Part shown: positions 32,846 to 40,860 of the stretch, piece by piece | How positions within the stretch are numbered: the first letter of the stretch is position 1 | How the letters are laid out: the number at the start of each line of letters is the position of its first letter | DNA from: Methanosuratincola petrocarbonis | GTDB lineage: Archaea > Thermoproteota > Methanomethylicia > Methanomethylicales > Methanomethylicaceae | Direction: 5' to 3' | Assembly: GCA_030522375.1 (NCBI GenBank) | Contig: CP130488.1 | Coordinates: forward strand, 310,001-374,000 | DNA length: 64,000 bases | Position numbers and translations under genes: made by a program | The notes under the pieces: model-generated | Seen by the model: only the letters and a program-made list of their open reading frames with translations | Told to the model about the DNA's origin: nothing | The model's database searches: none

Positions 32846-33871
32846 ATGAACAAGCGACTGATCCTTTTGTCTGCACTGTTGATTGTGATAGTGATTGTCG
32901 CTGCGGCTGGTTTCATATTCCTTTACAAGCCTCCTGCGACCAGTGTGCGTATCGGATATCTGCCCGCGGCAAGCTACGGCATTGTATGGGTGGCTTATGA
33001 GGGGGGCTTCTTTGAGGATGAGGGGCTAAATATCACGCTGGTGGAGTATGGCAGCGTATCTGACCTCGTGACTGCGTTCGCAAGAAACGAGATCGATGGC
33101 GCGCCTGTTACGTCCGTAGCAATAGCCGCCTTCATAAAGAATATCGATTCAATTGTGGTTGCGGGCAATTCATTGGACGGGACTGCGCTCGTGACCAAGA
33201 GTTCCTCCGGGGTAGACTCGATTAGCGACCTTGAGGGCAGGAGAGTAGGGACCGTCCTTTATGTGCCTGGTGATTTCATATTCAGGAAGGTCATGACGGA
33301 TCAAGGCATAAGTGCGAACTTCTCCACCTACCTGTCGCCGGCGGACGCATTACTTGCGCTTGAGAACGACCAGATCGAAGCTGCTTTCCTTTGGGAACCC
33401 TATTCCTCTTTGGCATCGTACCGTGGTCTGAAGCTTGTCCAGTGGGATAAGCAGGTCTACCCGCTGGATTATCCATGCTGCCTTCAGGTCTTCAAGTCTT
33501 CCTTTGTCTCTAAAAATCCAGACGCTGTGACCAAATTCATAAAAGCTCTGATAAAAGCTGAGTCATTCACATACTCCCAGCCTGGGGACGCATTGCCCAT
33601 GATAAAACAATACCTCCCTGGAATGCCATGGGAGATAATTTATGACAGCATAATCCGGATTGACCCCAGCATAGGTCAGGCAAGGAACCCCCTCAGCGGA
33701 TACTTCAACAAGAGCGAGCTTCAGTCATTCTACCAGCTGTTAATCCCGTCGATCCTTTCTATCAACGATTACAATCTTCTGATATCCAAGCTTGATAGCA
33801 GCTATTACGACAGCGCAGTCTCGGAATTGAAAAAAGAGGGCTTTAATCTCCCATCGATCTACTCTAGGTGA
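32846..33871 (+). CDS. ABC-type solute-binding protein (NMT1/SsuA-like)
   Basis: A 341-residue lipoprotein-like or anchored binding protein: an N-terminal hydrophobic segment (LILLSALLIVIVIVAAAGFIFLY) then the periplasmic-binding fold IGYLPAASYGIVWVAYEGGFFEDEGLNITLVEY, typical of NMT1/taurine/nitrate-type proteins. DLEGRRVGTVLYVPGDFIFRKVM and AAFLWEPYSSLA are family-like. No permease or ATPase lies next to it. Its position before the iron genes could mean an iron or thiamine-type ligand, but nothing in the sequence proves it. Confidence 0.85.
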   Translation: MNKRLILLSALLIVIVIVAAAGFIFLYKPPATSVRIGYLPAASYGIVWVAYEGGFFEDEGLNITLVEYGSVSDLVTAFARNEIDGAPVTSVAIAAFIKNIDSIVVAGNSLDGTALVTKSSSGVDSISDLEGRRVGTVLYVPGDFIFRKVMTDQGISANFSTYLSPADALLALENDQIEAAFLWEPYSSLASYRGLKLVQWDKQVYPLDYPCCLQVFKSSFVSKNPDAVTKFIKALIKAESFTYSQPGDALPMIKQYLPGMPWEIIYDSIIRIDPSIGQARNPLSGYFNKSELQSFYQLLIPSILSINDYNLLISKLDSSYYDSAVSELKKEGFNLPSIYSR

Positions 33872-33885
33872 GGTGCTGAAAAGGT

Positions 33886-34212
33886 ATGTCGTTTTCGACA
33901 ACAATATACTACTTCGTTAATGATCTCTTCCGCCTCAGAGGACAGCGCATAACTATAAAAGATCTCGAGGAGATTGCCAGCAGAGCCGGCTCTAGGGTGT
34001 CTGCTATGCCAGATAAGATTGGCGCTCCAGGGGCTATGTCAAGAATCCTCTTAAAGGTATACCAAATCGACATAATGCGGATTACTATCGAGGCCGAGAG
34101 CGAAGAGGCAATCCGAGAGACGCTAAGAGGAATTAAAGCGCTTTATGGGCCTTATGAGACTTTTCGAGGCAAGGAGAGCTCGATCGCAAAAAAATATAAG
34201 GACTCATTGTAG
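33886..34212 (+). CDS. Uncharacterised protein upstream of the iron operon
   Basis: A 108-residue soluble protein (MSFSTTIYYFVNDLFRLRG...KALYGPYETFRGKE). A helix-rich N-terminal half and an IMRITIEAESEEAIRETLRGIK alpha/beta end are visible. I do not recognise it. GGTATG-type spacing places it 14 bases after the solute-binding gene, and the DtxR operator follows directly, so it probably belongs with the binding protein. Confidence 0.65.
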   Translation: MSFSTTIYYFVNDLFRLRGQRITIKDLEEIASRAGSRVSAMPDKIGAPGAMSRILLKVYQIDIMRITIEAESEEAIRETLRGIKALYGPYETFRGKESSIAKKYKDSL

Positions 34213-34217
34213 GATTA

Positions 34218-34243
34218 AAGCTTTTCGTAGCTACGAAAAGCTT
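34218..34243. promoter_or_regulatory. Perfect 26-bp palindromic operator of the DtxR-feo operon
   Basis: The half-site aagcttttcgtag is followed at once by its exact reverse complement. The right end runs into the TATA box cttatatatt (34241-34250), and the DtxR-family start is 30 bases beyond. The placement over the BRE suggests that metal-loaded DtxR blocks its own promoter and that of feoA-feoB. Confidence 0.75.
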
Positions 34244-34279
34244 ATATATTTTTTAGGCACACCGAAAAATGTGCTTTCT

Positions 34280-34708
34280 ATGAACTACCGCGAGCACAAG
34301 AATCCAGAGGACTATCTTGAATTCATATACCTCAGCTCAGAGGAATCCTCAAAGGGCCTGGTCAAGATAAAAGAGATCTCGGGCGCCCTCGGGGTCTTCC
34401 CTTCGACAGTAACCGAGATGATGCAGCGCCTATCTGAAAAGGGCCTGGTCATTAGGGTCGATTACGAGGGCGTGCGCCTGACTGAAACAGGACGCGCGAC
34501 GGCAAAGGCAGTGCTTTCAAGGCACAGGATACTCGAGTGTTTCTTCTATCAGTACCTGGGGATGGCGCCCGAGGAAGTGGCGGATGAAATCTGTGGGATC
34601 GAACACCACATAAGCGACAGGGTGCTGGTGCGGCTCTACGAAAAGTTGGGCAGACCAAAATGTTGCCCGCACGGGAAGCCCATACCTATTAGCCTGAGGG
34701 AGGGTTGA
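34280..34708 (+). CDS. DtxR/MntR-family metal-dependent repressor
   Basis: About 142 residues. A winged helix-turn-helix (NPEDYLEFIYLSS...VKIKEISGALGVFPSTVTEMMQRLSEKGLVIRVDYEGVRLTETG) leads to the metal-binding dimerisation domain (LSRHRILECFF...ADEICGIEHHISDRVLVRLYEKLG). The His/Glu/Cys metal ligand pattern is present. The C-terminal SH3 domain is absent, so it is the short form. The palindrome at its promoter and feoA/feoB downstream identify it as an iron regulator. The ATG at 34280 gives a short leader after the TATA box. Confidence 0.9.
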   Translation: MNYREHKNPEDYLEFIYLSSEESSKGLVKIKEISGALGVFPSTVTEMMQRLSEKGLVIRVDYEGVRLTETGRATAKAVLSRHRILECFFYQYLGMAPEEVADEICGIEHHISDRVLVRLYEKLGRPKCCPHGKPIPISLREG

Positions 34709-34710
34709 AT

Positions 34711-35148
34711 ATGTTTGGCATTACCGACGCTGCGTCAGCGTTCCTGTTTGGAACAAAGCCTGATAGACAGGTAATGAACAAAGATGATGGCAATGCATGC
34801 AGCGAAACTAGTTCTGAGCCTAAGGTCGAAGAACCCTCTGATGATAATGAGAAAAATGAACAATGCATAATCAATGAATACTACAGGCTGTCCAAGAAAA
34901 AAAGGTATTCTCTGGAGGAGCTCGTTCCCCTAGCCGCCCTGGAGGAGGGGCAGAAAGGCAAGATCATCCTCGCGGTTGGCGGTCGTAAACTGATTAGCAG
35001 GCTCTGCGATCTCGGTCTGACCCCTGAGACTGAATTCAAGGTGCTTAAGAAGGGTCTATTGGAAGGTCCGATTATTCTCGAGATCAGGTCGTGCGAGCTG
35101 GCAATTGGCAGAGGGATAGCCTCCAAGGTGCTAGTTAAGCCTCTCTGA
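34711..35148 (+). CDS. feoA: FeoA-domain protein
   Basis: About 145 residues. The C-terminal 75 residues are an SH3-like FeoA domain (LVPLAALEEGQKGKIILAVGGRKLISRLCDLGLTPETEFKVL...LAIGRGIASKVLVKPL). An acidic extension of about 65 residues precedes it, with GTKPDRQ and a Glu/Asp/Asn-rich linker, longer than bacterial FeoA. GGGAGG lies seven bases before the ATG. It should assist FeoB, whose gene starts 12 bases on. Confidence 0.9.
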   Translation: MFGITDAASAFLFGTKPDRQVMNKDDGNACSETSSEPKVEEPSDDNEKNEQCIINEYYRLSKKKRYSLEELVPLAALEEGQKGKIILAVGGRKLISRLCDLGLTPETEFKVLKKGLLEGPIILEIRSCELAIGRGIASKVLVKPL

Positions 35149-35159
35149 GGAGATTTGGT

Positions 35160-37127
35160 GTGGTCGCAGAGAAGGATGTTGAACAAAAGGATATCGAGAT
35201 CGCCCTCGTTGGGAACCCAAATGTAGGCAAAAGTATGCTATTCAATCAACTGACCGGTCTCAACCAATCCGTTGGCAATTATCCTGGCAAAACCGTTGAG
35301 ATTGCTAGGGGGACCCTGGTTTTCAAGGGCTTCAGGATAGAGGTGGTTGATCTGCCGGGGATCTACTCGCTCTCGGCATTCTCCGATGAGGAGGTTGTAG
35401 CGAGGGATTACATCCTCTCTGGGAGCCCCGGTTTGATCGTGAACATCATTGATGCGATGGCACTCGAGCGCAACCTCTACCTCACTCTGCAGCTGATGGA
35501 GATGGGGGTAAGGCTTGTTCTTGCGCTCAACTTCGTCGAGGACGCAAAGAAGAAGGGCATTGAGATAGACGTCAATTCGCTGTCGAGGGAGCTGGGTATT
35601 CCCGTGATTGCAATCAACGCCGTTTCTGGTTTAGGGATATCGGAACTCATGGCCGCTGCGATAAAATATGCGACAGCCGAGCCTCCCAGGAGACCTAGGT
35701 ACGGCAAGGAGGTGGAAATGCACTTATCGGAGATCTCTCGAGCAATAAGGACCACTGACTTTGGAATACCTGAAAACCTCAGCCCTGAATGGGTCGCGAT
35801 TAAGCTCTTGGAAGGGGATCCAATAATATTGGAACGCTTCCCCAAGCTCGTGCACTTGGATCACAAGATCAAGACAATAAAGAACGAACTGGAGAGGGTT
35901 CATGGCGAAGAACCGAGCGTGGTGATCGCATCCGAGAGGTACTCCGCAATACACAGGATCGTCAAGTCTTCATCTGTGTTGCATGCTTCCCCGATAACCA
36001 CCGGCTCAGAAAAAGTAGAGGCTCTGCTGACTCACCGCTACTTTGGGTACCTTATACTGTTGCTTGTTTTGGGCGGGATGTTCTACTCGATTTTTGCCAT
36101 CGGCGGGAAGATCTCTGAAATTTTTGATGGTGGCTTTAATCTTCTCATTGATCGAATAGGGGGCGCATTGCTAAGCCAGGGGATAGCCGGGCCTGTCTTG
36201 GATCTGCTGCTTAATGGCATACTCTTCGGGGTGGCTGCAGCACTGTCGATAGTGGTCTCTTACATCCTGCTCTTCTACCTCGCGCTATCTATTCTCGAGG
36301 ACACCGGCTACCTGCCTAGGGCAGCATTCCTCCTCGACTCCTTAATGCACAAATTGGGCCTCCACGGAAAGGCATTCATACCGATGCTGCTGGGTTACGG
36401 ATGCAGCGTCCCTGCGTGCATCTCTTGCAAGATAATGGAGACTTGGAAAGAGCGAATGATACTGGGGGCCCTGGTGGTTATGATCCCTTGCTCTGCAAGG
36501 TCGGTCATAATCCTCGGGGTAGCCGCGGAGTACCTCGGGTTCGCGGCTGCAATGGGGATATACCTTCTTGACATCCTGGTGGTAGTGGGCATCGGGCGCC
36601 TGCTCTTCAGGGCAATGCCTGGGGAGTCCGTGGGCCTCATAATGGAAATGCCGAGGATTCGGATGTTCAAGCTGTGGCTGGTTCTGAAAAAGACTTGGCT
36701 CAATACAAAGGACTTCGTCTTCATTGGTCTACCCCTAATCGTTGCCGGATCTTTCCTGATTGAGGCTCTACGGGTAACAGGCTTTCTGGATCAGGTCGTC
36801 TTGGCGTTGTCCCCATTCACTTACGGCCTTCTTGGGATGCCAGTGGCGGTTGGTATCTCGATTATCTTTGGGATGCTCAGGAAAGAAATGGCGCTCGTGA
36901 TGCTGGCAACTTATGCTAATACGCTGGACTTCTCCTCAATAATGTCCCCGGTCCAGATGGCGGTATTCACTATATTCATGGTGCTGTACATGCCGTGCGT
37001 AGCGACCATCGCGGCATTGCTTAAGGAGTACAAGGTCAAGTGGACAGTCTTCATAGCGGCTTTAAACCTAGCCGTCGCCACAATAGTCGCCCTGGCTGCC
37101 AGACTCCTGCTCAGCCTAATCTTCTGA
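35160..37127 (+). CDS. feoB: Ferrous iron transporter FeoB
   Basis: A 655-residue GTP-driven Fe(II) transporter. The N-terminal G domain has GNPNVGKSMLFNQLTG near residues 18-33, VGNYPGKTVE (switch I), DLPGIYSL (G3) and ALNFVEDAKKKG in the place of G4. Membrane gate motifs YGCSVPACISC and IPCSARSVIILG are intact, with about ten helices. The G4 position reads NFVED rather than the usual NMxD. GTG start after GAGGAGA. The end overlaps the convergent HIT gene by 17 bases. Confidence 0.95.
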   Translation: MVAEKDVEQKDIEIALVGNPNVGKSMLFNQLTGLNQSVGNYPGKTVEIARGTLVFKGFRIEVVDLPGIYSLSAFSDEEVVARDYILSGSPGLIVNIIDAMALERNLYLTLQLMEMGVRLVLALNFVEDAKKKGIEIDVNSLSRELGIPVIAINAVSGLGISELMAAAIKYATAEPPRRPRYGKEVEMHLSEISRAIRTTDFGIPENLSPEWVAIKLLEGDPIILERFPKLVHLDHKIKTIKNELERVHGEEPSVVIASERYSAIHRIVKSSSVLHASPITTGSEKVEALLTHRYFGYLILLLVLGGMFYSIFAIGGKISEIFDGGFNLLIDRIGGALLSQGIAGPVLDLLLNGILFGVAAALSIVVSYILLFYLALSILEDTGYLPRAAFLLDSLMHKLGLHGKAFIPMLLGYGCSVPACISCKIMETWKERMILGALVVMIPCSARSVIILGVAAEYLGFAAAMGIYLLDILVVVGIGRLLFRAMPGESVGLIMEMPRIRMFKLWLVLKKTWLNTKDFVFIGLPLIVAGSFLIEALRVTGFLDQVVLALSPFTYGLLGMPVAVGISIIFGMLRKEMALVMLATYANTLDFSSIMSPVQMAVFTIFMVLYMPCVATIAALLKEYKVKWTVFIAALNLAVATIVALAARLLLSLIF

Positions 37128-37596
37128 AGCCTGCCTTTATCCTCTCCAGGGTCTGGGCGAGGTGCTCTGGCATTACTTTGGTGGACGAAAGGACTGGCAT
37201 GAAGTTGGTGTCCCCTGTCCACCTGGGTACAATGTGCATGTGCACATGCTCGAACCCGGCACCTGCCGCCTTTCCTATGTTGAACCCTATGTTGAACCCT
37301 TCTGGACGCATTTCCATTTTGAGCACAGCAATTGAGTCCTTCAACAATCCGAAGAGCTCTTCTATCTCGTCCTTCTGAAGATCCTCGATACTCGTGACAT
37401 GCCTGTATGGGGCTATCATCATGTGGCCGCTGTTGTAGGGGAACCTGTTTAGCATCCCAAACACTTTCATTCTCCGCTCAAAAATCAGGGCCTCTGAGTC
37501 CTCCTCGGACGGCTTTACGCAGAATATGCACCCATCTTTCTTTGCCCCGGACACGAACTCGCCGCGCCATGGCGCCCATAGTATCCTCTCTGCCAT
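37111..37596 (-). CDS. HIT-family nucleotide hydrolase
   Basis: A 161-residue histidine-triad protein. The catalytic motif HVHMHIVPRW is near residues 116-125. A zinc-site Cys pair DGCIFC near 21-26 and LNRFPYNSGHMMIAPYRHV near 49-67 are typical of the archaeal/bacterial Fhit-like branch. It cleaves nucleoside phosphoramidates, ApnA or adenylylated products. Start ATG. Confidence 0.93.
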   Translation of the reverse strand: MAERILWAPWRGEFVSGAKKDGCIFCVKPSEEDSEALIFERRMKVFGMLNRFPYNSGHMMIAPYRHVTSIEDLQKDEIEELFGLLKDSIAVLKMEMRPEGFNIGFNIGKAAGAGFEHVHMHIVPRWTGDTNFMPVLSSTKVMPEHLAQTLERIKAGFRRLG

Positions 37597-37738
37597 GTAT
37601 AGGAGTCTGCAAATGATCTTTTTAACTGTTTCAGCTGACGTCGTTGTGCTATAAGAAGTCGGCTCCTCTACGCAGTTTTTCCCTCTGCCGCGTATAGCTC
37701 ATCCTAAAAGGAAATTAGCTTTCGCAGAGTCTGCATTC

Positions 37739-38746
37739 CTAGCCGAGCATGATCCGCCCCAAGAGGGCGCTCAGCTCGAAGTTGCTGTTGCAGACTGCAG
37801 CCTCCATGACCTTCTCGGCAGAGGCGGGCGTATCAAAGCGCTTCCCTCCGATTGCAAGGGATGCTCTCAGAACCGAATTCTTTTCCAAGCCTGCGTACCT
37901 CCCCTTCTTTACCAAGCTGCCCTCTACAAAACCGCCCATGCTGAGGAACGCGCTGCAGGTATCTGGGTCATAGCTCATCAGATAACCCGTCTCTGGGTAC
38001 CTCGAATCGGAATAGCTGTTGAACTTCAATAGTAACGACTCCGCGAGGATTTTGTACTCCTCGTTGAGCGATAATGGGTTTGAGGAACCGAGCCCTATTC
38101 TGGTCGAAACAGAATACCCGAAGGCAGTCCTTTTAAGTGAAGGCGCGACCCATCCTGTAACTGACATTATTACCCTCATTGACTCCTGCCTGATGCTTCT
38201 GTTCCCCTCCAAGATGTACTCTATTGTTGGCACCCCTCCCTTCCGTGCATTCGTCTCTGGGGAGAGCTCATTGATGTCTATGACGGCGTCCTTGCAGTAG
38301 AGCTGTGTCATGTAGCTTCCCCTGCCCGCGATTTGTATTGTGCTCGGAGACGAACGGTAGAGCTCGTAAGAGAGCCCGGCGAAGGCTTGATGCATTGCGT
38401 AATCCTTCCCATAAAACCTAATGCAGTACTTGCCGGCACGGTTGTACACCGAACCCCCGGTAACAACCATGCCCAAGAAGAGCCTCTTGAGGTCGCCTGA
38501 GTTGAACTTCGCTGCGACCTTCTTCACATAATCGCTTTGGTAGTTCATGAGAAGGCCCAGGACCGCTGCCCCTGATACCTGCAGCATTATCACATTGTAT
38601 TGCACATGGACCGTCTGCACCTCTGGTCCGCACTCTGAGATCAAAGCCCCCTCGAGCGAGAGCGCAGCCTGAATGGCTTCGTTTGCTGCGAGAAGTAGTA
38701 GTGCTAAACCTATTAGGCTCAGGATCCGCCCTGCGATGGCTCTCAA
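37739..38746 (-). CDS. Membrane-anchored degenerate LAGLIDADG-fold protein
   Basis: A 335-residue protein. Two hydrophobic segments lie at residues 6-30 and 50-67. A LAGLIDADG-like repeat follows: LFLGMVVTGGS (89-99) then YCIRFYGKDYAMHQAFAGLSYELY and IQIAGRGSYMTQLYCKD. A second, weaker repeat starts at RVIMSVTGWV (191-200). The acidic residues that end the motif in active homing endonucleases are replaced by Thr/Gly, so cleavage is unlikely. The gene follows the JAMM protease by 13 bases on the minus strand. The fold call is from pattern memory; the function is unknown. Confidence 0.6.
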   Translation of the reverse strand: MRAIAGRILSLIGLALLLLAANEAIQAALSLEGALISECGPEVQTVHVQYNVIMLQVSGAAVLGLLMNYQSDYVKKVAAKFNSGDLKRLFLGMVVTGGSVYNRAGKYCIRFYGKDYAMHQAFAGLSYELYRSSPSTIQIAGRGSYMTQLYCKDAVIDINELSPETNARKGGVPTIEYILEGNRSIRQESMRVIMSVTGWVAPSLKRTAFGYSVSTRIGLGSSNPLSLNEEYKILAESLLLKFNSYSDSRYPETGYLMSYDPDTCSAFLSMGGFVEGSLVKKGRYAGLEKNSVLRASLAIGGKRFDTPASAEKVMEAAVCNSNFELSALLGRIMLG

Positions 38747-38759
38747 TATCAGTACCCGA

Positions 38760-39137
38760 CTATTCTACGGTGAATTCTATCTTAATTCCTTTGCTGTTGT
38801 AAGCCGCCACACTGTCCTTGCTGTATGGATAGCCTGCTATGAGCATTACCCTCCCGTAGAAGTTATTCATGTCCTCGTCGGATGGGCTGTTGTCTCTGGA
38901 GGGGTGGGAGTGCGCGATTCCGATTATGCTCAGGTCAAAAGGTATCATGTGGGTGGGGAAAGACGAGAAGCCTTCGCCATACGTCGAGAACGGAGGTATA
39001 AGGAACTCCTTTATTTCTGCCCTTTCTCCTCTGACCTTGCCGCGGATGAGCATGATGTTCTCGCGGGGGAAGACTTCCCTGCAAAGCTCGAGGAACGCCT
39101 CTAGAACCTGGCTGCTGACGAACACTTGCTTTAACAC
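38760..39137 (-). CDS. JAMM/MPN metalloprotease
   Basis: A 125-residue stand-alone JAB/MPN domain. The zinc motif is GIAHSHPSRDNSPSDEDM near residues 73-90 (HxH, Ser and Asp), with an N-terminal Glu in REVFPRENIML. Archaeal JAMM proteins remove SAMP/ubiquitin-like modifiers or process sulfur carriers; an E1-like gene sits at 19968. It lies between the symporter at 39151 and the membrane LAGLIDADG gene, with 13-base gaps on both sides, so the three are probably cotranscribed. GTG start. Confidence 0.87.
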   Translation of the reverse strand: MLKQVFVSSQVLEAFLELCREVFPRENIMLIRGKVRGERAEIKEFLIPPFSTYGEGFSSFPTHMIPFDLSIIGIAHSHPSRDNSPSDEDMNNFYGRVMLIAGYPYSKDSVAAYNSKGIKIEFTVE

Positions 39138-39150
39138 AGAACGGCACCGC

Positions 39151-40587
39151 CTAAGACTCCCTGATCTTCCTGCCTCCCTCGGGTATCTTCTCGAAAGAAC
39201 CGAGGGTTATGTATGTGAGCGAGGATACTGCCAGCGTCCATAAGTTCATCGGGAGCCCAAGAGGGCTGAGCTTCAAGTAGTAGAGCGCTGTCGCAATCGC
39301 GAACCCTACGACGAGCGACGTCAATGCAGAATATTTCCCGCCCTTGCCCCAAAGGAAGCTCCCAAGGACGAGCGGCGCTATTGGGAGCAGCAGTGAAGAT
39401 GAAAGCACCGCGAGATCGACTATGAGCCCTGGCCTTGAGAGCGAAAAGATCATGCATCCCAATGCCAGAACAATCATTACTGACCTGCCAACCGAGATCT
39501 GCGCCTTCTGGCTCAACTTGGGGCGCAGCGGGAGGAAGACGTCCCGGATTGACATCGAGCTCAAGGTAAGGATTATGCTGTCTATGGTTGAGATCGATGC
39601 GGCGATTATCGCCACGAGCCCAAGTATGGTGATCCATGGCGGCAAAATGCCCAAGAGAGTTGGCGTGACCGAGTCCCTATACGTGACCAGAGGGAACCCT
39701 CCTGCAGCCGTGGCACCCTTGAGGACAATCCCTAGGGTACACACCATGACTGTGAAGATCAAGCCATACGCCCCGAAGAGTGTGATCATGCTCTTCTGCG
39801 CCTCCCTGCTCTTGGGCGCGAAGAGCCTCTGAACGACCTGTGGGTTCGTGATTGCGAAGAAGAACCAGGGGATCGTCATGTTCAGGAAGGTCTGGGGTGT
39901 CCAGTAGCTGTTCGGCACATACCCCAGCTCTCCCGAGAGGAATGAGAACGAAGGTAGGCTTGTTGCCCAGCTGACCACCCATGCCAATATCGTCACCCCG
40001 GCAACGATCATCAGGATCCCTTGGTAAACGTCAGTCCAGCCGACGCTCCAAACCCCTGCCACGACAGACCAGAGCAGAGCCAGGGATACTGCAATGAGGA
40101 CTGCAAGGGTGAATGGAATGGTTCCGCCTGAAGCCCCTTCGGCTGCGAAGGCGATCCCCATTATCTGGGCAGACGAATAGGGGATCAGCGCAACCAGGGA
40201 GATCAGCGTCACAGCCATCCCGACCGCGGGGCTTCCGTACCTGTCGGTCAGGACCTCAGCCGGCGAGATGTAGCCGTATCTGCTGTGGAGCGAATAGTAC
40301 TTTGGGGCCAAGTAATACAAGAGGAAGAGCGTGCCGACGAAGTACACAAGCTCAAACCCCATCGCCCCCACTCCGCTCTGGTAACTCAGGCCGACCAGCC
40401 CGATGAACATGAACGCGCTGTAAGTGGTGGCAGCATAAGAAAGGGATACTACAACCGACCCGAACCTGCCGCCAGCCGTGTAAAAATCCTTCACATCCTT
40501 CCTGAGCCGTTTTTTGGCAAACCAGGCTATTGTCGTACCCGCGGCAATGTAGACTGCTATAGCCAAGTAAGCTTGAAGCTCCTCCAA
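39151..40587 (-). CDS. Sodium:solute symporter (SSS family), second copy
   Basis: A 478-residue transporter with about 13 helices. Typical features are KDVKDFYTAGGRFGSVVVSLSYAATTYSAFMFIG in TM1-2, PYSSAQIMGIAF, and AAISTIDSIILTLSSMSIRDVF-like LVAIIAASISTIDSII near residues 316-331. It differs clearly from the copy at 23985. A TTG start follows AAGGAGGGATTAGA within the end of a tiny upstream gene, so the two are coupled. Substrate unknown. Confidence 0.91.
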   Translation of the reverse strand: MEELQAYLAIAVYIAAGTTIAWFAKKRLRKDVKDFYTAGGRFGSVVVSLSYAATTYSAFMFIGLVGLSYQSGVGAMGFELVYFVGTLFLLYYLAPKYYSLHSRYGYISPAEVLTDRYGSPAVGMAVTLISLVALIPYSSAQIMGIAFAAEGASGGTIPFTLAVLIAVSLALLWSVVAGVWSVGWTDVYQGILMIVAGVTILAWVVSWATSLPSFSFLSGELGYVPNSYWTPQTFLNMTIPWFFFAITNPQVVQRLFAPKSREAQKSMITLFGAYGLIFTVMVCTLGIVLKGATAAGGFPLVTYRDSVTPTLLGILPPWITILGLVAIIAASISTIDSIILTLSSMSIRDVFLPLRPKLSQKAQISVGRSVMIVLALGCMIFSLSRPGLIVDLAVLSSSLLLPIAPLVLGSFLWGKGGKYSALTSLVVGFAIATALYYLKLSPLGLPMNLWTLAVSSLTYITLGSFEKIPEGGRKIRES

Positions 40588-40588
40588 T

Positions 40589-40753
40589 CTAATCCCTCCT
40601 TAGCTCCAGCCAGACGAATGTCAAATATGCTGCGGATACCGCAGTCCAGAAAAGCGCCGTGTAAGGACCCTCGACGCCGCTGAGCAGGGTATAGGGCACC
40701 AAGTACATTGCCAGTATCGCTGCAAGAGACGCGGCTAAGAACCTCATCCTCAT
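40589..40753 (-). CDS. 54-residue membrane protein upstream of the symporter
   Basis: A short gene with two hydrophobic helices (FLAASLAAILAMYLVPYTLL and YTALFWTAVSAAYLTFVWLEL) and a charged end RRD. Its stop lies one base before the symporter TTG and carries the symporter ribosome site (AAGGAGGGAT). ATG at 40753 or 40747. Position and two-helix design match small subunits that accompany sodium:solute symporters; compare 23747-23971. Confidence 0.7.
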   Translation of the reverse strand: MRMRFLAASLAAILAMYLVPYTLLSGVEGPYTALFWTAVSAAYLTFVWLELRRD

Positions 40754-40860
40754 GGCTTTTTTGGAAACCTTCTTCTCGTAATAAGCATTTTCTTGGGTGC
40801 AATGACAGACCTATCTGAATCCAAAACCTAAATACGCTCTGTTAGAGAAATTGTTTTAAT

